The translations under genes were made by a program, and so were the position numbers. 57,328 bases of DNA from Parafrankia discariae (GTDB lineage Bacteria > Actinomycetota > Actinomycetes > Frankiales > Frankiaceae), in contig NZ_KB891103.1 of assembly GCF_000373365.1 (NCBI RefSeq), forward strand, positions 1 to 57,328, in the 5' to 3' direction. Position 1 is the first letter of the stretch. Every line of letters starts with the position of its first letter. Below are positions 24,895-32,900 of this stretch, one piece after another. The notes beneath the pieces are model-generated. The model was not told the DNA's origin. It did not search any database and was given only the letters and a program-made list of their open reading frames with translations.

Positions 24895-25868
24895 CAGAAG
24901 TACCCCTCCTGCTTCTTCTTCTCCATCGAACCGGACGAGTCATGGTCGATGACCCGGCCCTGGCGTTCCGAGCTCGTCGTCAGCAGCATCTCCTGGATGA
25001 TCTCCGGGAGGGTGCCGGCGGTACTTTCCACCGCGCCGGTCAGCGGGTAGCAGCCCAACGTCCGGAACCGCACACTGCGCTGCTGCGGCACCTCCCCGGG
25101 CTTCAGCCGCATCCGGTCGTCGTCCACCATGATCAGAGCGCCGTCGCGTTCCACGACCGGGCGCGGCGCCGCGTAGTACAGCGGCACGATCGGGATCCGC
25201 TCCCGGTGGATGTACTGCCAGACGTCCAGCTCGGTCCAGTTCGACAGCGGGAACACCCGCACGCTCTCCCCGGGCGCCTTGGCCGCGTTGTACAGCCGCC
25301 ACAGCTCCGGACGCTGCGCCTTCGGGTCCCACCGGTGCGCCGCCGAGCGGATCGAGAACACCCGCTCCTTCGCCCGCGACTTCTCCTCGTCGCGGCGCGC
25401 GCCACCGAACGCCAGATCGAACCCGTACTTGTCCAGCGCCTGCTTCAGCCCCTCGGTCTTCCACATGTCCGTGTGCGTCGCCGAACCATGGTCGAACGGA
25501 TTGATGCCCCGTTCCACACACTCCGGGTTCTGATAGACGAGCAGATCCACCCCGAGCTCCGCGGCGACCTTGTCCCGGAAGTCGTACATCGCCCGGAACT
25601 TCCACGTCGTGTCCACATGCAACAGCGGGAACGGCGGCCGTGACGGGAAGAACGCCTTCATCGCCAGGTGCAACAGCACGGTGCTGTCCTTACCCACCGA
25701 ATACAGCATCACCGGCCGTTCGCTCTCCGCCGCCGCCTCCCGGAAGATCTGGATGCTCTCCGCCTCCAGGCGCTGCAGATGTGTCAGTCGGCCCATGCCG
25801 GGGCTACCCTTCTCCGTCCGTACCGTCTCCGTCTGTACCGCTGTTTCCGTACTGTTGACCGACGTCAT
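24894..25868 (-). CDS. cysD: Sulfate adenylyltransferase subunit 2 (CysD)
   Basis: ATP sulfurylase catalytic subunit, 324 aa. It is a PP-loop (adenine nucleotide alpha hydrolase) enzyme with [17 protein letters not shown], the [19 protein letters not shown] block, and the C-terminal [18 protein letters not shown] that is diagnostic of CysD. The ATG at 25866-25868 overlaps the nitroreductase stop (ATGA) and has GGAGAGG 7 nt upstream; a longer open frame upstream is the out-of-phase nitroreductase. It forms the heterodimer with the CysN half of the next gene. Confidence 0.95.
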   Translation of the reverse strand: MTSVNSTETAVQTETVRTEKGSPGMGRLTHLQRLEAESIQIFREAAAESERPVMLYSVGKDSTVLLHLAMKAFFPSRPPFPLLHVDTTWKFRAMYDFRDKVAAELGVDLLVYQNPECVERGINPFDHGSATHTDMWKTEGLKQALDKYGFDLAFGGARRDEEKSRAKERVFSIRSAAHRWDPKAQRPELWRLYNAAKAPGESVRVFPLSNWTELDVWQYIHRERIPIVPLYYAAPRPVVERDGALIMVDDDRMRLKPGEVPQQRSVRFRTLGCYPLTGAVESTAGTLPEIIQEMLLTTSSERQGRVIDHDSSGSMEKKKQEGYF

Positions 25869-26665
25869 GACCGGGGCCTCTCCTCGTCGCTGCCGGCGGT
25901 GCCGCCGTCCACCGCGGCCGCGGGGCGGGGCGGGCCGGCGGAGGTGAACGCGGTGCCGGGTGGGTCGAGCGCCCAGTCCGCGGGCGTTCCCCACTCCTCC
26001 TCGAACACAAGCTCTGCCATCGGGCGCCGGCGCACCGGGCCGTGCCGGCCCGCCGGCCGGCCCAGCGTGATGGTGCCGGCGACGAACGTGCCCTCGGGCA
26101 CGCCGAGCAGCTCGCGCAGCTGCGCGTCCACGGCGAAGTTCCAGCCGGTGAACGCCCCGCCGTAACCGAGCGCGCGAGCCGCCAACAGCAGGTTCTGGCA
26201 CGCCGGATACACCGACGCCCCCTCGGACGGAGTCGGGTCCCGGTAGCGCACCAGGCACGGCAGGATCAGCACCGGCACCCGCTCGAACCCGTCGACGAAC
26301 TGCTGCATCGCCGCGGCCATCCGAGCCTTGGGTGAGTCCGCGACCGTGCCCGTCCCGCTGTCGTACCGGTCCCGCCGGCGCTTGCCGCCCCAGGTCCGCC
26401 GCGCGGCGTCACCGATCAGCTTCTTCGCCGCCCTGGCCTTCGGGCCATCGGTCAGCACGACGAACCGGAACGGCTGCCGATTGGAACCGCTGGGTGCCCG
26501 GGTCGCCGCGAACAACATGGCGCGCAACGCCTCACGGGGCACCGGCTCGTCGGTGTAACGACGGATGGCCCGGGTCGTGGTCAGGCCCTCCAACAGGCCC
26601 ACCGTGTCCGCGGGCAGCACCACCGCCGCCAACTCACGCGCCGCGTCGGAGCTGTCAGCGCACAT
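25865..26665 (-). CDS. Nitroreductase family FMN protein
   Basis: Nitroreductase-fold flavoprotein, 266 aa. FMN-contact features are [18 protein letters not shown] (29-46), [19 protein letters not shown] and the C-terminal [25 protein letters not shown]. It reduces nitro groups, quinones, enones or dehydrogenates azoles using NAD(P)H; the specific reaction is unknown. Its stop overlaps cysD by 4 bp, so it is co-translated with the sulfate activation genes, which suggests a tailoring step on the same product as the sulfotransferase. The C-terminal 35 residues are low complexity. Confidence 0.87.
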   Translation of the reverse strand: MCADSSDAARELAAVVLPADTVGLLEGLTTTRAIRRYTDEPVPREALRAMLFAATRAPSGSNRQPFRFVVLTDGPKARAAKKLIGDAARRTWGGKRRRDRYDSGTGTVADSPKARMAAAMQQFVDGFERVPVLILPCLVRYRDPTPSEGASVYPACQNLLLAARALGYGGAFTGWNFAVDAQLRELLGVPEGTFVAGTITLGRPAGRHGPVRRRPMAELVFEEEWGTPADWALDPPGTAFTSAGPPRPAAAVDGGTAGSDEERPRS

Positions 26666-26878
26666 GGGTCCACCGGATCCTCACCTGGTCCGGGCGTGCC
26701 CGGACCCCGCGTGTCCGCTCTCGGTGCATCCTGCTCATCCTCCCGCCAGGCCGGCCGTCCTGCGCAACTGCTGCTTGCCTAGGAGTTGTTCCTCACGACG
26801 ACACGACTACCGGCAGGTTCGCCCACCCTCGCGTCGCGCGGGTGTGGCCGCGGTCGACCTCCCAGCCGCTCCACCGCT

Positions 26879-28018
26879 TCAGGTCCAGACCGCCGCGCGC
26901 GCGGTGTAGTCGGCGAACAGCGGGCGGATCCGGTCGACGTCGATGCCGAACGTCGCCGGGTCCGGATGGACGTTGCGCTCGCGCTTCTCCGCGTTCTCCC
27001 GCCACCATCCCTGCATTCCGGCCTCGAACTCCGGGGTGACGGGCTCACCGAGGAAGGCGTAGAGCCCGCGGATCTCCCTGATCGGATCACGCTGCATCGC
27101 CCGGAAGTCGATGTCGTAAAACCGGCCGTCACCGGCCCTGTCGCGGAACGCCAGCGCCCGCTCCATGCCGACCGACCAGTGTTCGATGTTGAGCTGGCCG
27201 AGGTAGCGCTCGTCGATGTCGTCGCAGTACGAACGGGCCACCGCGGCGTAGAGGTCGGCCACCGACACCATCACCTCGGCGGGATCGCGGTGCGTCCACA
27301 CGAAACGGGCGTCCGGGAACGCCTTGTCGAGATCGTCCAGGAAGAGCAGGTGGGTCGGGCACTTCAGCCGCCACGGCTGGGCCTCGAACCCCCACTGCAG
27401 CAGTTTCAGCGTGCGCAGCTCGTACCGGTAGGTCGAGGTGAGATCGGCGTTGAGCAGCCACTTCGAATAGGACGGGACGTAGGCGAACGCCTGGAAGAAG
27501 TGCGCCCGGAAGTCGAGCGCCATCAGGCTCTGGCACTCCGTCGGGCCGGTCGCGCTGGCCGGGACGAGCGCGGGCCGGCGCGGCGAGGTCCGCTTCCGTT
27601 CCTCCACGTCGGCCCGGCCGTCCTCGACCCTCGGGTCCTCACCGGGCACGGTGGACGGCGGCGGGCAGGGCGCGTTCGCCTCCCACATCCGCAGCGACCG
27701 GGCGTCCGGGTCCTCGGCCAGCAGGAACGACAGCGCCGTCGACCCGGTGCGCGGCAGGCCGAGCCCGATCAGCGGCGCGGTGATCCGCTCGTCGTCGATC
27801 TCGGGATGGCGCCGGTACCAGTCCTCGATCTGCAGCCGCTGGCTCAGCATGCCGACGAGCATCTTGCGCAGCGCCGCCTGGCCGGTGCTGTTCAGCGTGG
27901 CCTCCTGCTGAAGGGCACGGACGAGCACCTCCAGGCCCTCCAAGAACGAGTCCTCACCGAAGTCGTCCAGTCCGGTCCCGGCACGCGCGGCGTCGAGCAG
28001 TTCGTGATGTGCTCCCAC
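26879..28018 (-). CDS. PAPS-dependent sulfotransferase
   Basis: Sulfotransferase_3-type enzyme, 379 aa. It has the PAPS 5'-phosphosulfate loop GLPRTGST (87-94), a 3'-phosphate-binding region around RFVWTHRDPAEVMVSVADLY, and a C-terminal DIDFRAMQRDP segment typical of the actinobacterial group. It transfers sulfate from PAPS to an unknown acceptor, possibly a lipid or sterol-like alcohol. I prefer the GTG at 28016-28018 because GAAGGGAAG lies 7 nt upstream; a GTG at 28048 would add ten residues. PAPS supply (cysD, cysNC) and PAP removal (cysQ) genes follow on the same strand after a 213-bp gap. Confidence 0.88.
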   Translation of the reverse strand: MGAHHELLDAARAGTGLDDFGEDSFLEGLEVLVRALQQEATLNSTGQAALRKMLVGMLSQRLQIEDWYRRHPEIDDERITAPLIGLGLPRTGSTALSFLLAEDPDARSLRMWEANAPCPPPSTVPGEDPRVEDGRADVEERKRTSPRRPALVPASATGPTECQSLMALDFRAHFFQAFAYVPSYSKWLLNADLTSTYRYELRTLKLLQWGFEAQPWRLKCPTHLLFLDDLDKAFPDARFVWTHRDPAEVMVSVADLYAAVARSYCDDIDERYLGQLNIEHWSVGMERALAFRDRAGDGRFYDIDFRAMQRDPIREIRGLYAFLGEPVTPEFEAGMQGWWRENAEKRERNVHPDPATFGIDVDRIRPLFADYTARAAVWT

Positions 28019-28153
28019 GAATTCTTCCCTTCGGACGTGGGCCGCCACCGGCGATGAACGTCACGGGTGGCTGTGGACCCAGGCGATCCGGATTCCGGGC
28101 CTGGGTGATTACGGATCCGGGCGGCGACCGCTGATCCGGACGACTGTGGATTC

Positions 28154-28181
28154 CCGCGGTCGGCCGCGCGGCCGACCGCGG
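28154..28181. repeat. 28-bp perfect palindrome
   Basis: CCGCGGTCGGCCGC followed directly by its reverse complement, 28154-28181, between the SDR stop and the sulfotransferase start. It could terminate SDR transcription reading left on the minus strand. There is no T run. Confidence 0.6.
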
Positions 28182-28187
28182 CAATCC

Positions 28188-28277
28188 GGTGGTCCGGAGA
28201 CGTCCGGTGGTCCGGAGACGTCCGGTGGTCCGGAGACATCCGTCGGTCCGGAGACGTCCGGTGGTCAGGAGAAGTCG
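28188..28277. repeat. Five 18-bp tandem repeats running into an SDR 3' end
   Basis: The unit GGTGGTCCGGAGACGTCC is at 28188-28205 and 28206-28223, with one- or two-base variants at 28224-28241 and 28242-28259 and a more diverged copy at 28260-28277. The last unit covers the final codons and stop of the SDR gene, so the array looks like it expanded from the gene end into the gap. Confidence 0.85.
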
Positions 28278-29065
28278 GAGCCGCCGTCGACGTTGACGTT
28301 CGCGCCGGTCATGTACGTGTTGCGGCGCGAGCCGACGAAGGCGATCACGGCGCCGATCTCGCGCGGCGCGCCCGCGCGGGGAAGGTGGGCGGGATGACCG
28401 AAGTGTTCCGTGATACCGCGCATCACGGCGTGCAGGTCCTCCGGGTCGATGCCGATGCCGCGGGCCCAGGTGGCCAGACCCTCGGAGGCGAAGCTTCCCG
28501 GGGACACGGTGTTGACGAGAATCTCGTCCGGAGCCAGGGTCAGTGAGAGATTCTTGGTGATGCTGGTGACCATCGACTTCGCGGCGGTGTACGCGATCAG
28601 CGACGCGGTCTGGCGCTTGGTCGAATGCGCCGAGATGTTCACGATGCGGGCCCACTCGGCGGCGCGCAGCAGGGGCAGTGCGGCCCGCACGCACCGGACC
28701 ATACCCAGCACGCCCACGTCGACGGCGGCCAGCCAGTCGTCGTCCGTGAGCTCTTCGAACGGGCCCATCCGGTCGCCTTTGGGTCCGGTCGCGTTCACCA
28801 GGGAGTTCAGTTCTCCCCAGCGGTCGCGGACGAGGTCGAACGCGGCGGTCACCTCGTCCGGCCGGGTGATGTCCGCGGGCAGGGCCACCGCGTCGGCGGC
28901 CCCCAGCTCCAGCAGACGGCCGACGGTCTTCTCCAGATTCGCCCGGTTCCGGGCCAGTACGGCCACCCTGGCCCCGTCCGCGGCGAAGCATTCCGCCGCC
29001 GCGAGGCCCATACCCTGGGTGCCGCCCTGTACCACCACCGCGGCACCGGCTAAGCCAAGATCCAC
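28265..29065 (-). CDS. SDR family oxidoreductase
   Basis: Classical SDR, 266 aa. Nucleotide motif GGTQGMG (14-20), Arg in LARNRANLEK suggesting NADPH, serine in NISAHS, and Y-x3-K in YTAAKSM. The variant NATGPKG replaces the usual NNAG, and the C-terminal YMTGANVNVDGG is the standard strand G. The GTG at 29063-29065 has GGAGG 7 nt upstream. It is divergent from a TetR gene that shares a palindromic operator, which is very likely its regulator. Substrate unknown. Confidence 0.87.
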   Translation of the reverse strand: MDLGLAGAAVVVQGGTQGMGLAAAECFAADGARVAVLARNRANLEKTVGRLLELGAADAVALPADITRPDEVTAAFDLVRDRWGELNSLVNATGPKGDRMGPFEELTDDDWLAAVDVGVLGMVRCVRAALPLLRAAEWARIVNISAHSTKRQTASLIAYTAAKSMVTSITKNLSLTLAPDEILVNTVSPGSFASEGLATWARGIGIDPEDLHAVMRGITEHFGHPAHLPRAGAPREIGAVIAFVGSRRNTYMTGANVNVDGGSDFS

Positions 29066-29103
29066 CTTGGTCGCCTCCGTCCACCTCGTCCAGCCGGAAA
29101 GGT

Positions 29104-29127
29104 TTGGCGACAGTATGATGTCACCAA
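29104..29127. promoter_or_regulatory. TetR operator overlapping -10 box
   Basis: A 24-bp inverted repeat, TTGGCGACA-N6-TGTCACCAA (8 of 9 positions symmetric), spans 29104-29127. It contains TATGAT at 29114-29119, a good -10 box for the TetR gene starting at 29129 (leaderless or nearly so). Bound repressor would block the TetR promoter and probably the divergent SDR promoter. Confidence 0.75.
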
Positions 29128-29128
29128 T

Positions 29129-29779
29129 ATGAGCGTCTCGGCAACACCTGACGAGGACGGCGACGACGCCACCCGGCCCCGGCGGCGCTACGACAGTCCG
29201 TTGCGCCGCGAACGGGCTGTCCAGACACGTGAACGCATCGTCGCCGCCGGCTCGGCTCTCGTCCACGGATTCCCCGTCTGGGACTGGGGCGGCCTGACCT
29301 TCCGCGCGGTGGCGGAGCGCGCCGGGGTGGGCGAACGCACCGTCTACCGGCACTTCCCCACCGAGCGCGACCTGCACAACGCCGTCATGCGCCGGCTGCA
29401 GGAGGAGGCCGGCGTCTCCTACGAGGGGATGGAGCTGGACGACGTCGCGGACACCACCCGGCGGTCGTTCGCGACGCTGTCGTCGTACGCGGTCGCGCGG
29501 TGGAGCCACCCGGACCCATCCCAGCCGGCCCTCGTCGACGAGGACAGGGCACGCCGCGACGCCCTGCTCGACGCCGTCATCCCCCAGACCGCCGACTGGT
29601 CCGAGGCCGAGCGCCAGACCGCGGCGGCCATGCTCGACGTGCTGTGGAACGTGCCATCCTACGAACGCCTGGTCAGCGTGTGGGAGTTCGACGGCGACGC
29701 CGCGACGGGCGCCATCAGCTGGGTCATCGGCCTCGTGGTGGAGGCCATCCGCGACGGGCGCCGCCCGAGCTCGCCCTAG
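29129..29779 (+). CDS. TetR/AcrR family transcriptional regulator
   Basis: TetR-type regulator, 216 aa. The HTH domain lies at about residues 32-82: QTRERIVAAGSALVHGF, GLTFRAVAERAGVGERTVYRHF and PTERDLHNAVM. The C-terminal ligand pocket is Trp-rich (TADWSE, LWNVPSYERLVSVWEF). The ATG at 29129 follows TATGAT by 9 bp without a ribosome site, so leaderless translation is likely. It should autoregulate and control the divergent SDR through the operator at 29104-29127. Confidence 0.88.
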   Translation: MSVSATPDEDGDDATRPRRRYDSPLRRERAVQTRERIVAAGSALVHGFPVWDWGGLTFRAVAERAGVGERTVYRHFPTERDLHNAVMRRLQEEAGVSYEGMELDDVADTTRRSFATLSSYAVARWSHPDPSQPALVDEDRARRDALLDAVIPQTADWSEAERQTAAAMLDVLWNVPSYERLVSVWEFDGDAATGAISWVIGLVVEAIRDGRRPSSP

Positions 29780-29870
29780 CCCTCGGCGGGCGCCGGAACG
29801 CGGACGGTGCCGGCAGCGCAAACGGTGCCCGCGGTGCAAACGGTGCCGGCGGTGCCCGTCGCGGCCGCGC

Positions 29871-31592
29871 TCAGATCCGGGCGCCCTTCTCCTGGTTACA
29901 GCGGCGGCAGAGCAGCTGGAGGTTGTTCACGCTGCTGGCCCCGCCCCGGCTGTGCGGGATGACGTGGTCGAACTCCAGGTACTCGGTGGCCCGGCACTGC
30001 ACGCACGCGCCGCCGTCACGCTGCCAGACCTCGGCCTTCACCACCTGGGAGATCGCCCGGCTGTCCCGGGCACCGGGCGCGATCACCAGCCGGCGGGCGA
30101 TCCGCAGCGTGCCGGCGAGGACCGCCGCCACGTACTCGGGGTCCCCCACCTGGTAGGTGCCACCGCCACGGCTCGTCGTCGCCGAGACGTCGATGGTGCC
30201 GTAACCCGCCGCGACGGCCACGATCTTCGACCAGGCGGTCTCCGTACCGCCGCCGTTCTGGGCCAGGAACCGCAGCTTGCGGTTGCTGACGACCAGACGT
30301 CCGGGGGTGTGCCGCGGACCGCTCGCGAGCTGGCGGACCTGCACGACGTCGGTGTCCAGATGCACGATCTCGTCGAGATCGAGGTGCAGCGTCGAGGACG
30401 TCTCCCGCGGCAGCTCCCCGTTGCGGATGCGGGAGAGGTCGAGCCCCCGGCGCAGCCTGCGGCGCATCTCCTCGACGGCCGGGTCCACGACGCCCGCGTC
30501 GGCGAGGCCCAGGCGGCGGACCTCGTCCTCGAAGAGCTGGTACTCGTGCTCCTCGATGATCTCGTCACCGAACGCGAAGGTGACGACCCGCTGGAGGTGG
30601 CCGAGCGCGACCGACCGGAACACCTGCTGACCGGCGGCCTCCGGCACCAGCTGGAAGCGCAGGTCGGCCCACAGCGCGTCCAACCCGGGCGCGCCGGGAC
30701 CGGCGTCCACGGCCTCGACGAGCCGCCGCCGCCAGTCGGCCAGGACACGCCGGATCTCGTCCTCACAGGCCGCGCAGGGCACCGGTGCCGAGAACAGGCG
30801 CCGCCGCTTCGCCGCGCCGCACCGGCCGCAGGTCGCCTCCGACTCGACGAAGGGCTGCCTGGTGCGGGACGCCCAGGCCGTGCCGTCCCACCAGCGCAGC
30901 AGGCCGGGCGCCGCGGGGTCGGGATACCAGTCGGCCCGGCGCGCCGACGCCGACGGCCCGGTCGGCGTACCCGGCGCGGGTGGCGACGCCGCGATGCCGG
31001 TGGTCGCGCCGTTCCCGGCCGTCGCGCCCCTTCCGGCGCTCGCACCGTTCCCGGTGGTCTTTTCCGGTTCCTCTTCCTCTTCTTCCTCGACGGCGATCCC
31101 GAAGCTGCGGGCCAGGCCGGCGAGGCCGCTGGCCCAGCCCTGACCGACGGCGCGGAACTTCCATCCGTCGCCCCGGCGGTAGATCTCGCCGAAGACCATC
31201 GTCGTCACCGGGTCGGTCGTCGCGGACGCGAACTCGACGAGTGGCCGGCCAGCGGTGCCGTTGACCCGCACCCGCAACCCGTCGACCCCGGCGAAGGTGC
31301 CGTCGTCGACCGATCCGGCGATCACCACGGTGACGATGTCGGGCTCGACGTCCGGCAGGGCGACGGTCAGCGTGCCACCGGCACCCGCCGAGACGAGGCT
31401 GACCGCGCCGGAGCTGTGCCGCGGCTGGTTGTAGAACACGATGTCGGCGTCGGACCGGACCTGGCCGGCGCTCGTCACCAGCACGGCGCAGACATCCACC
31501 GGCTCGCCCGACGCCGAGCTCACGACGGCCGTCACGACCTCCGTCGGGATGACGGTGTTGGCGCCCTTCGGCAGGGTCGGTACAGCGACCAT
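29871..31592 (-). CDS. TerD - DUF2510 - zinc ribbon - PH-like - HNH nuclease fusion
   Basis: Unusual 573-aa multidomain protein. Residues 1-165 are a TerD domain with the intact SDADIVFYNQPRHSSGAV loop and FGEIYRRGDGWKFRAVGQGW. An acidic run (169-176) and Gly/Ala linker follow. Residues 222-245 are a DUF2510 repeat (WYPDPAAPGLLRWWDGTAW), then a four-Cys zinc ribbon (C255, C258, C273, C276), a helical part, and a PH-like beta domain at about 399-498. The C-terminus (510-573) is an HNH endonuclease with C530/C533, D542-H543 in FDHVIPHSRGG, N556-N557 and C562/C565. The ATG at 31590-31592 has GGAGG five bases upstream. It likely couples a Ter-type stress signal to DNA cleavage or repair. It follows the sirtuin gene. 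Confidence 0.88.
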   Translation of the reverse strand: MVAVPTLPKGANTVIPTEVVTAVVSSASGEPVDVCAVLVTSAGQVRSDADIVFYNQPRHSSGAVSLVSAGAGGTLTVALPDVEPDIVTVVIAGSVDDGTFAGVDGLRVRVNGTAGRPLVEFASATTDPVTTMVFGEIYRRGDGWKFRAVGQGWASGLAGLARSFGIAVEEEEEEEPEKTTGNGASAGRGATAGNGATTGIAASPPAPGTPTGPSASARRADWYPDPAAPGLLRWWDGTAWASRTRQPFVESEATCGRCGAAKRRRLFSAPVPCAACEDEIRRVLADWRRRLVEAVDAGPGAPGLDALWADLRFQLVPEAAGQQVFRSVALGHLQRVVTFAFGDEIIEEHEYQLFEDEVRRLGLADAGVVDPAVEEMRRRLRRGLDLSRIRNGELPRETSSTLHLDLDEIVHLDTDVVQVRQLASGPRHTPGRLVVSNRKLRFLAQNGGGTETAWSKIVAVAAGYGTIDVSATTSRGGGTYQVGDPEYVAAVLAGTLRIARRLVIAPGARDSRAISQVVKAEVWQRDGGACVQCRATEYLEFDHVIPHSRGGASSVNNLQLLCRRCNQEKGARI

Positions 31593-31674
31593 CGGTCCTC
31601 CATCAGCAGCCCGGGCCGTCGGAGGACGAGGCGGTGCCGCGCGACGCCCGACCAGACGGCCGCCCCCTCGCGGC

Positions 31675-31732
31675 AAACAGGGATACAAGGTTCCCTGTTT
31701 CATAAAAGTTACCGGTCAGTGTAACGACCGGT
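31675..31732. promoter_or_regulatory. Two inverted repeats upstream of TerD-HNH gene
   Basis: AAACAGGGA-N8-TCCCTGTTT (31675-31700) is followed by ACCGGTC-N8-GACCGGT (31711-31732), in an AT-richer stretch between the sirtuin stop and the TerD-HNH start. The first has the form of a regulator operator; the second could be a terminator stem for the sirtuin transcript. Neither has a known match. Confidence 0.5.
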
Positions 31733-31756
31733 CACGGCGGGTCTCGGCCACGCCAC

Positions 31757-32614
31757 TCACGCCGGCAGTCGGGCGTCCAGCTCGGTGAGGGCCGCGAGCG
31801 CGCCGAGCGGCACCGAGACGCCCGACCCGGGTGGGAGTCCGCCCGGGGCCGGGTTGACGCGAATCAACCGGCCGCCCGCCGCGGACTCGGCCATCCGGCG
31901 CACGGTGGGCACCGCCGTCCCCGCCCCGATCTCGACGACCACCAGCCGGCGCCCGGCGCCCGCCGGTCCGTCCAGCCCGTGCTCCGGTCCGTCCAGCCAG
32001 GCCGAACAGGCGCGCAGCGCCCGCTCGGAGCGCGCCCCGAGCCAGTTCCAGTCCCCGAACATCAGGATGTTCGGCCGGGCCAGCGCGTCGCACCGCGGGC
32101 AGCGCGGCAACGGCTCCCGCGCCCGCATCGTCTCCGGGTCGACGTCGACGTGGACGTCGTCGGCGGGCCAGACCTCCGCCCCGCAGGGGACCGTGCACTG
32201 AAGATGGTGGATCGAGCCGTGGACCTCGGCCACATCGGCGAAGCCGGCCCGTTGGAACTGGCCGTCCACATTCGAGGTGAACACCCACATCCCACCGGGC
32301 AGCCGGGCACCCCACCGGCGCAGGACGTCGAACCCCGCGTGCGGCACGGTCGCCCGGTACAGGCCGAGGCGGTGGCCGTAGAAGCCCCAGGCCAGGGTCG
32401 GGTCGGCGCCGAAGTGAATCGGGTCGGCGAGCCGCGCGAACGACAGCCGCAGCCGGGCGTAGGGCGGGTACGCCTGCCAGAAGCCGGTGTCACCGCGGAA
32501 GTCGGGCAGGCCGGAATCCACCCCCATGCCCGCCCCGGCGCAGACGAGCAGCGCGTCGGCCGCGCCGAGCAGCGTGGCAGCCCGGTCGAGCGCGTCGGGA
32601 ATCTGTGTGCTCAC
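31757..32614 (-). CDS. SIR2-family NAD-dependent deacylase (sirtuin)
   Basis: Sirtuin, 285 aa. NAD-binding GAGMGVDSGLPDFRG (27-41), TSNVDGQFQRAGF with N115 and D117, the catalytic His H132 in VHGSIHHLQC, and a zinc site formed by C140, C144, C172 and C175. The C-terminal Rossmann part is shorter than usual and ends VSVPLGALAALTEL. It should deacylate protein lysines or otherwise consume NAD. It has no extra effector domain, so it is not an obvious ThsA- or DSR-type defense protein. It lies between the EAD/VMAP operon (divergent) and the TerD-HNH gene 164 bp downstream on the same strand. Confidence 0.87.
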   Translation of the reverse strand: MSTQIPDALDRAATLLGAADALLVCAGAGMGVDSGLPDFRGDTGFWQAYPPYARLRLSFARLADPIHFGADPTLAWGFYGHRLGLYRATVPHAGFDVLRRWGARLPGGMWVFTSNVDGQFQRAGFADVAEVHGSIHHLQCTVPCGAEVWPADDVHVDVDPETMRAREPLPRCPRCDALARPNILMFGDWNWLGARSERALRACSAWLDGPEHGLDGPAGAGRRLVVVEIGAGTAVPTVRRMAESAAGGRLIRVNPAPGGLPPGSGVSVPLGALAALTELDARLPA

Positions 32615-32900
32615 CGTTTCATCATCACCGCCGTCGGGTCTCTCGCCGGCGCGCGGCCCCGGTCCGGCGGCCCGGATTCATCACACCCGCCCGGCGATCG
32701 CGCCGACCCGGGGACTCCCGATGAATGTCACGGACGGACACCGCGACTGGACATTCGCTCTCTCCTCGGCATATCCGGGAGTACAGTCCCGAGAAAGGAT
32801 CATTCGAACGGACGCCCGCGAGCAGTGATTCCGCTCCCACACCGGTGGTGCGCGCGGCAACATGACGGCGGGTACCCGTTGATGAATGCGGGGACGCTGC

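Noticed and set aside
22816-25050. 744-aa plus-strand open frame over cysNC and cysD
   Set aside because: Composition is that of an antisense shadow (Asp/Val/Arg-rich), and both sulfate activation genes are unmistakable on the other strand.
28188-28277. CRISPR-like array
   Set aside because: The 18-bp units are directly adjacent without spacers, so this is a simple tandem repeat.
19766-32614. A Thoeris-like TIR plus SIR2 defense pair
   Set aside because: The TIR gene and the sirtuin gene are about 11 kb apart in different operons, and the sirtuin is a plain zinc-site deacylase without the SLOG-type or extra domain of ThsA.
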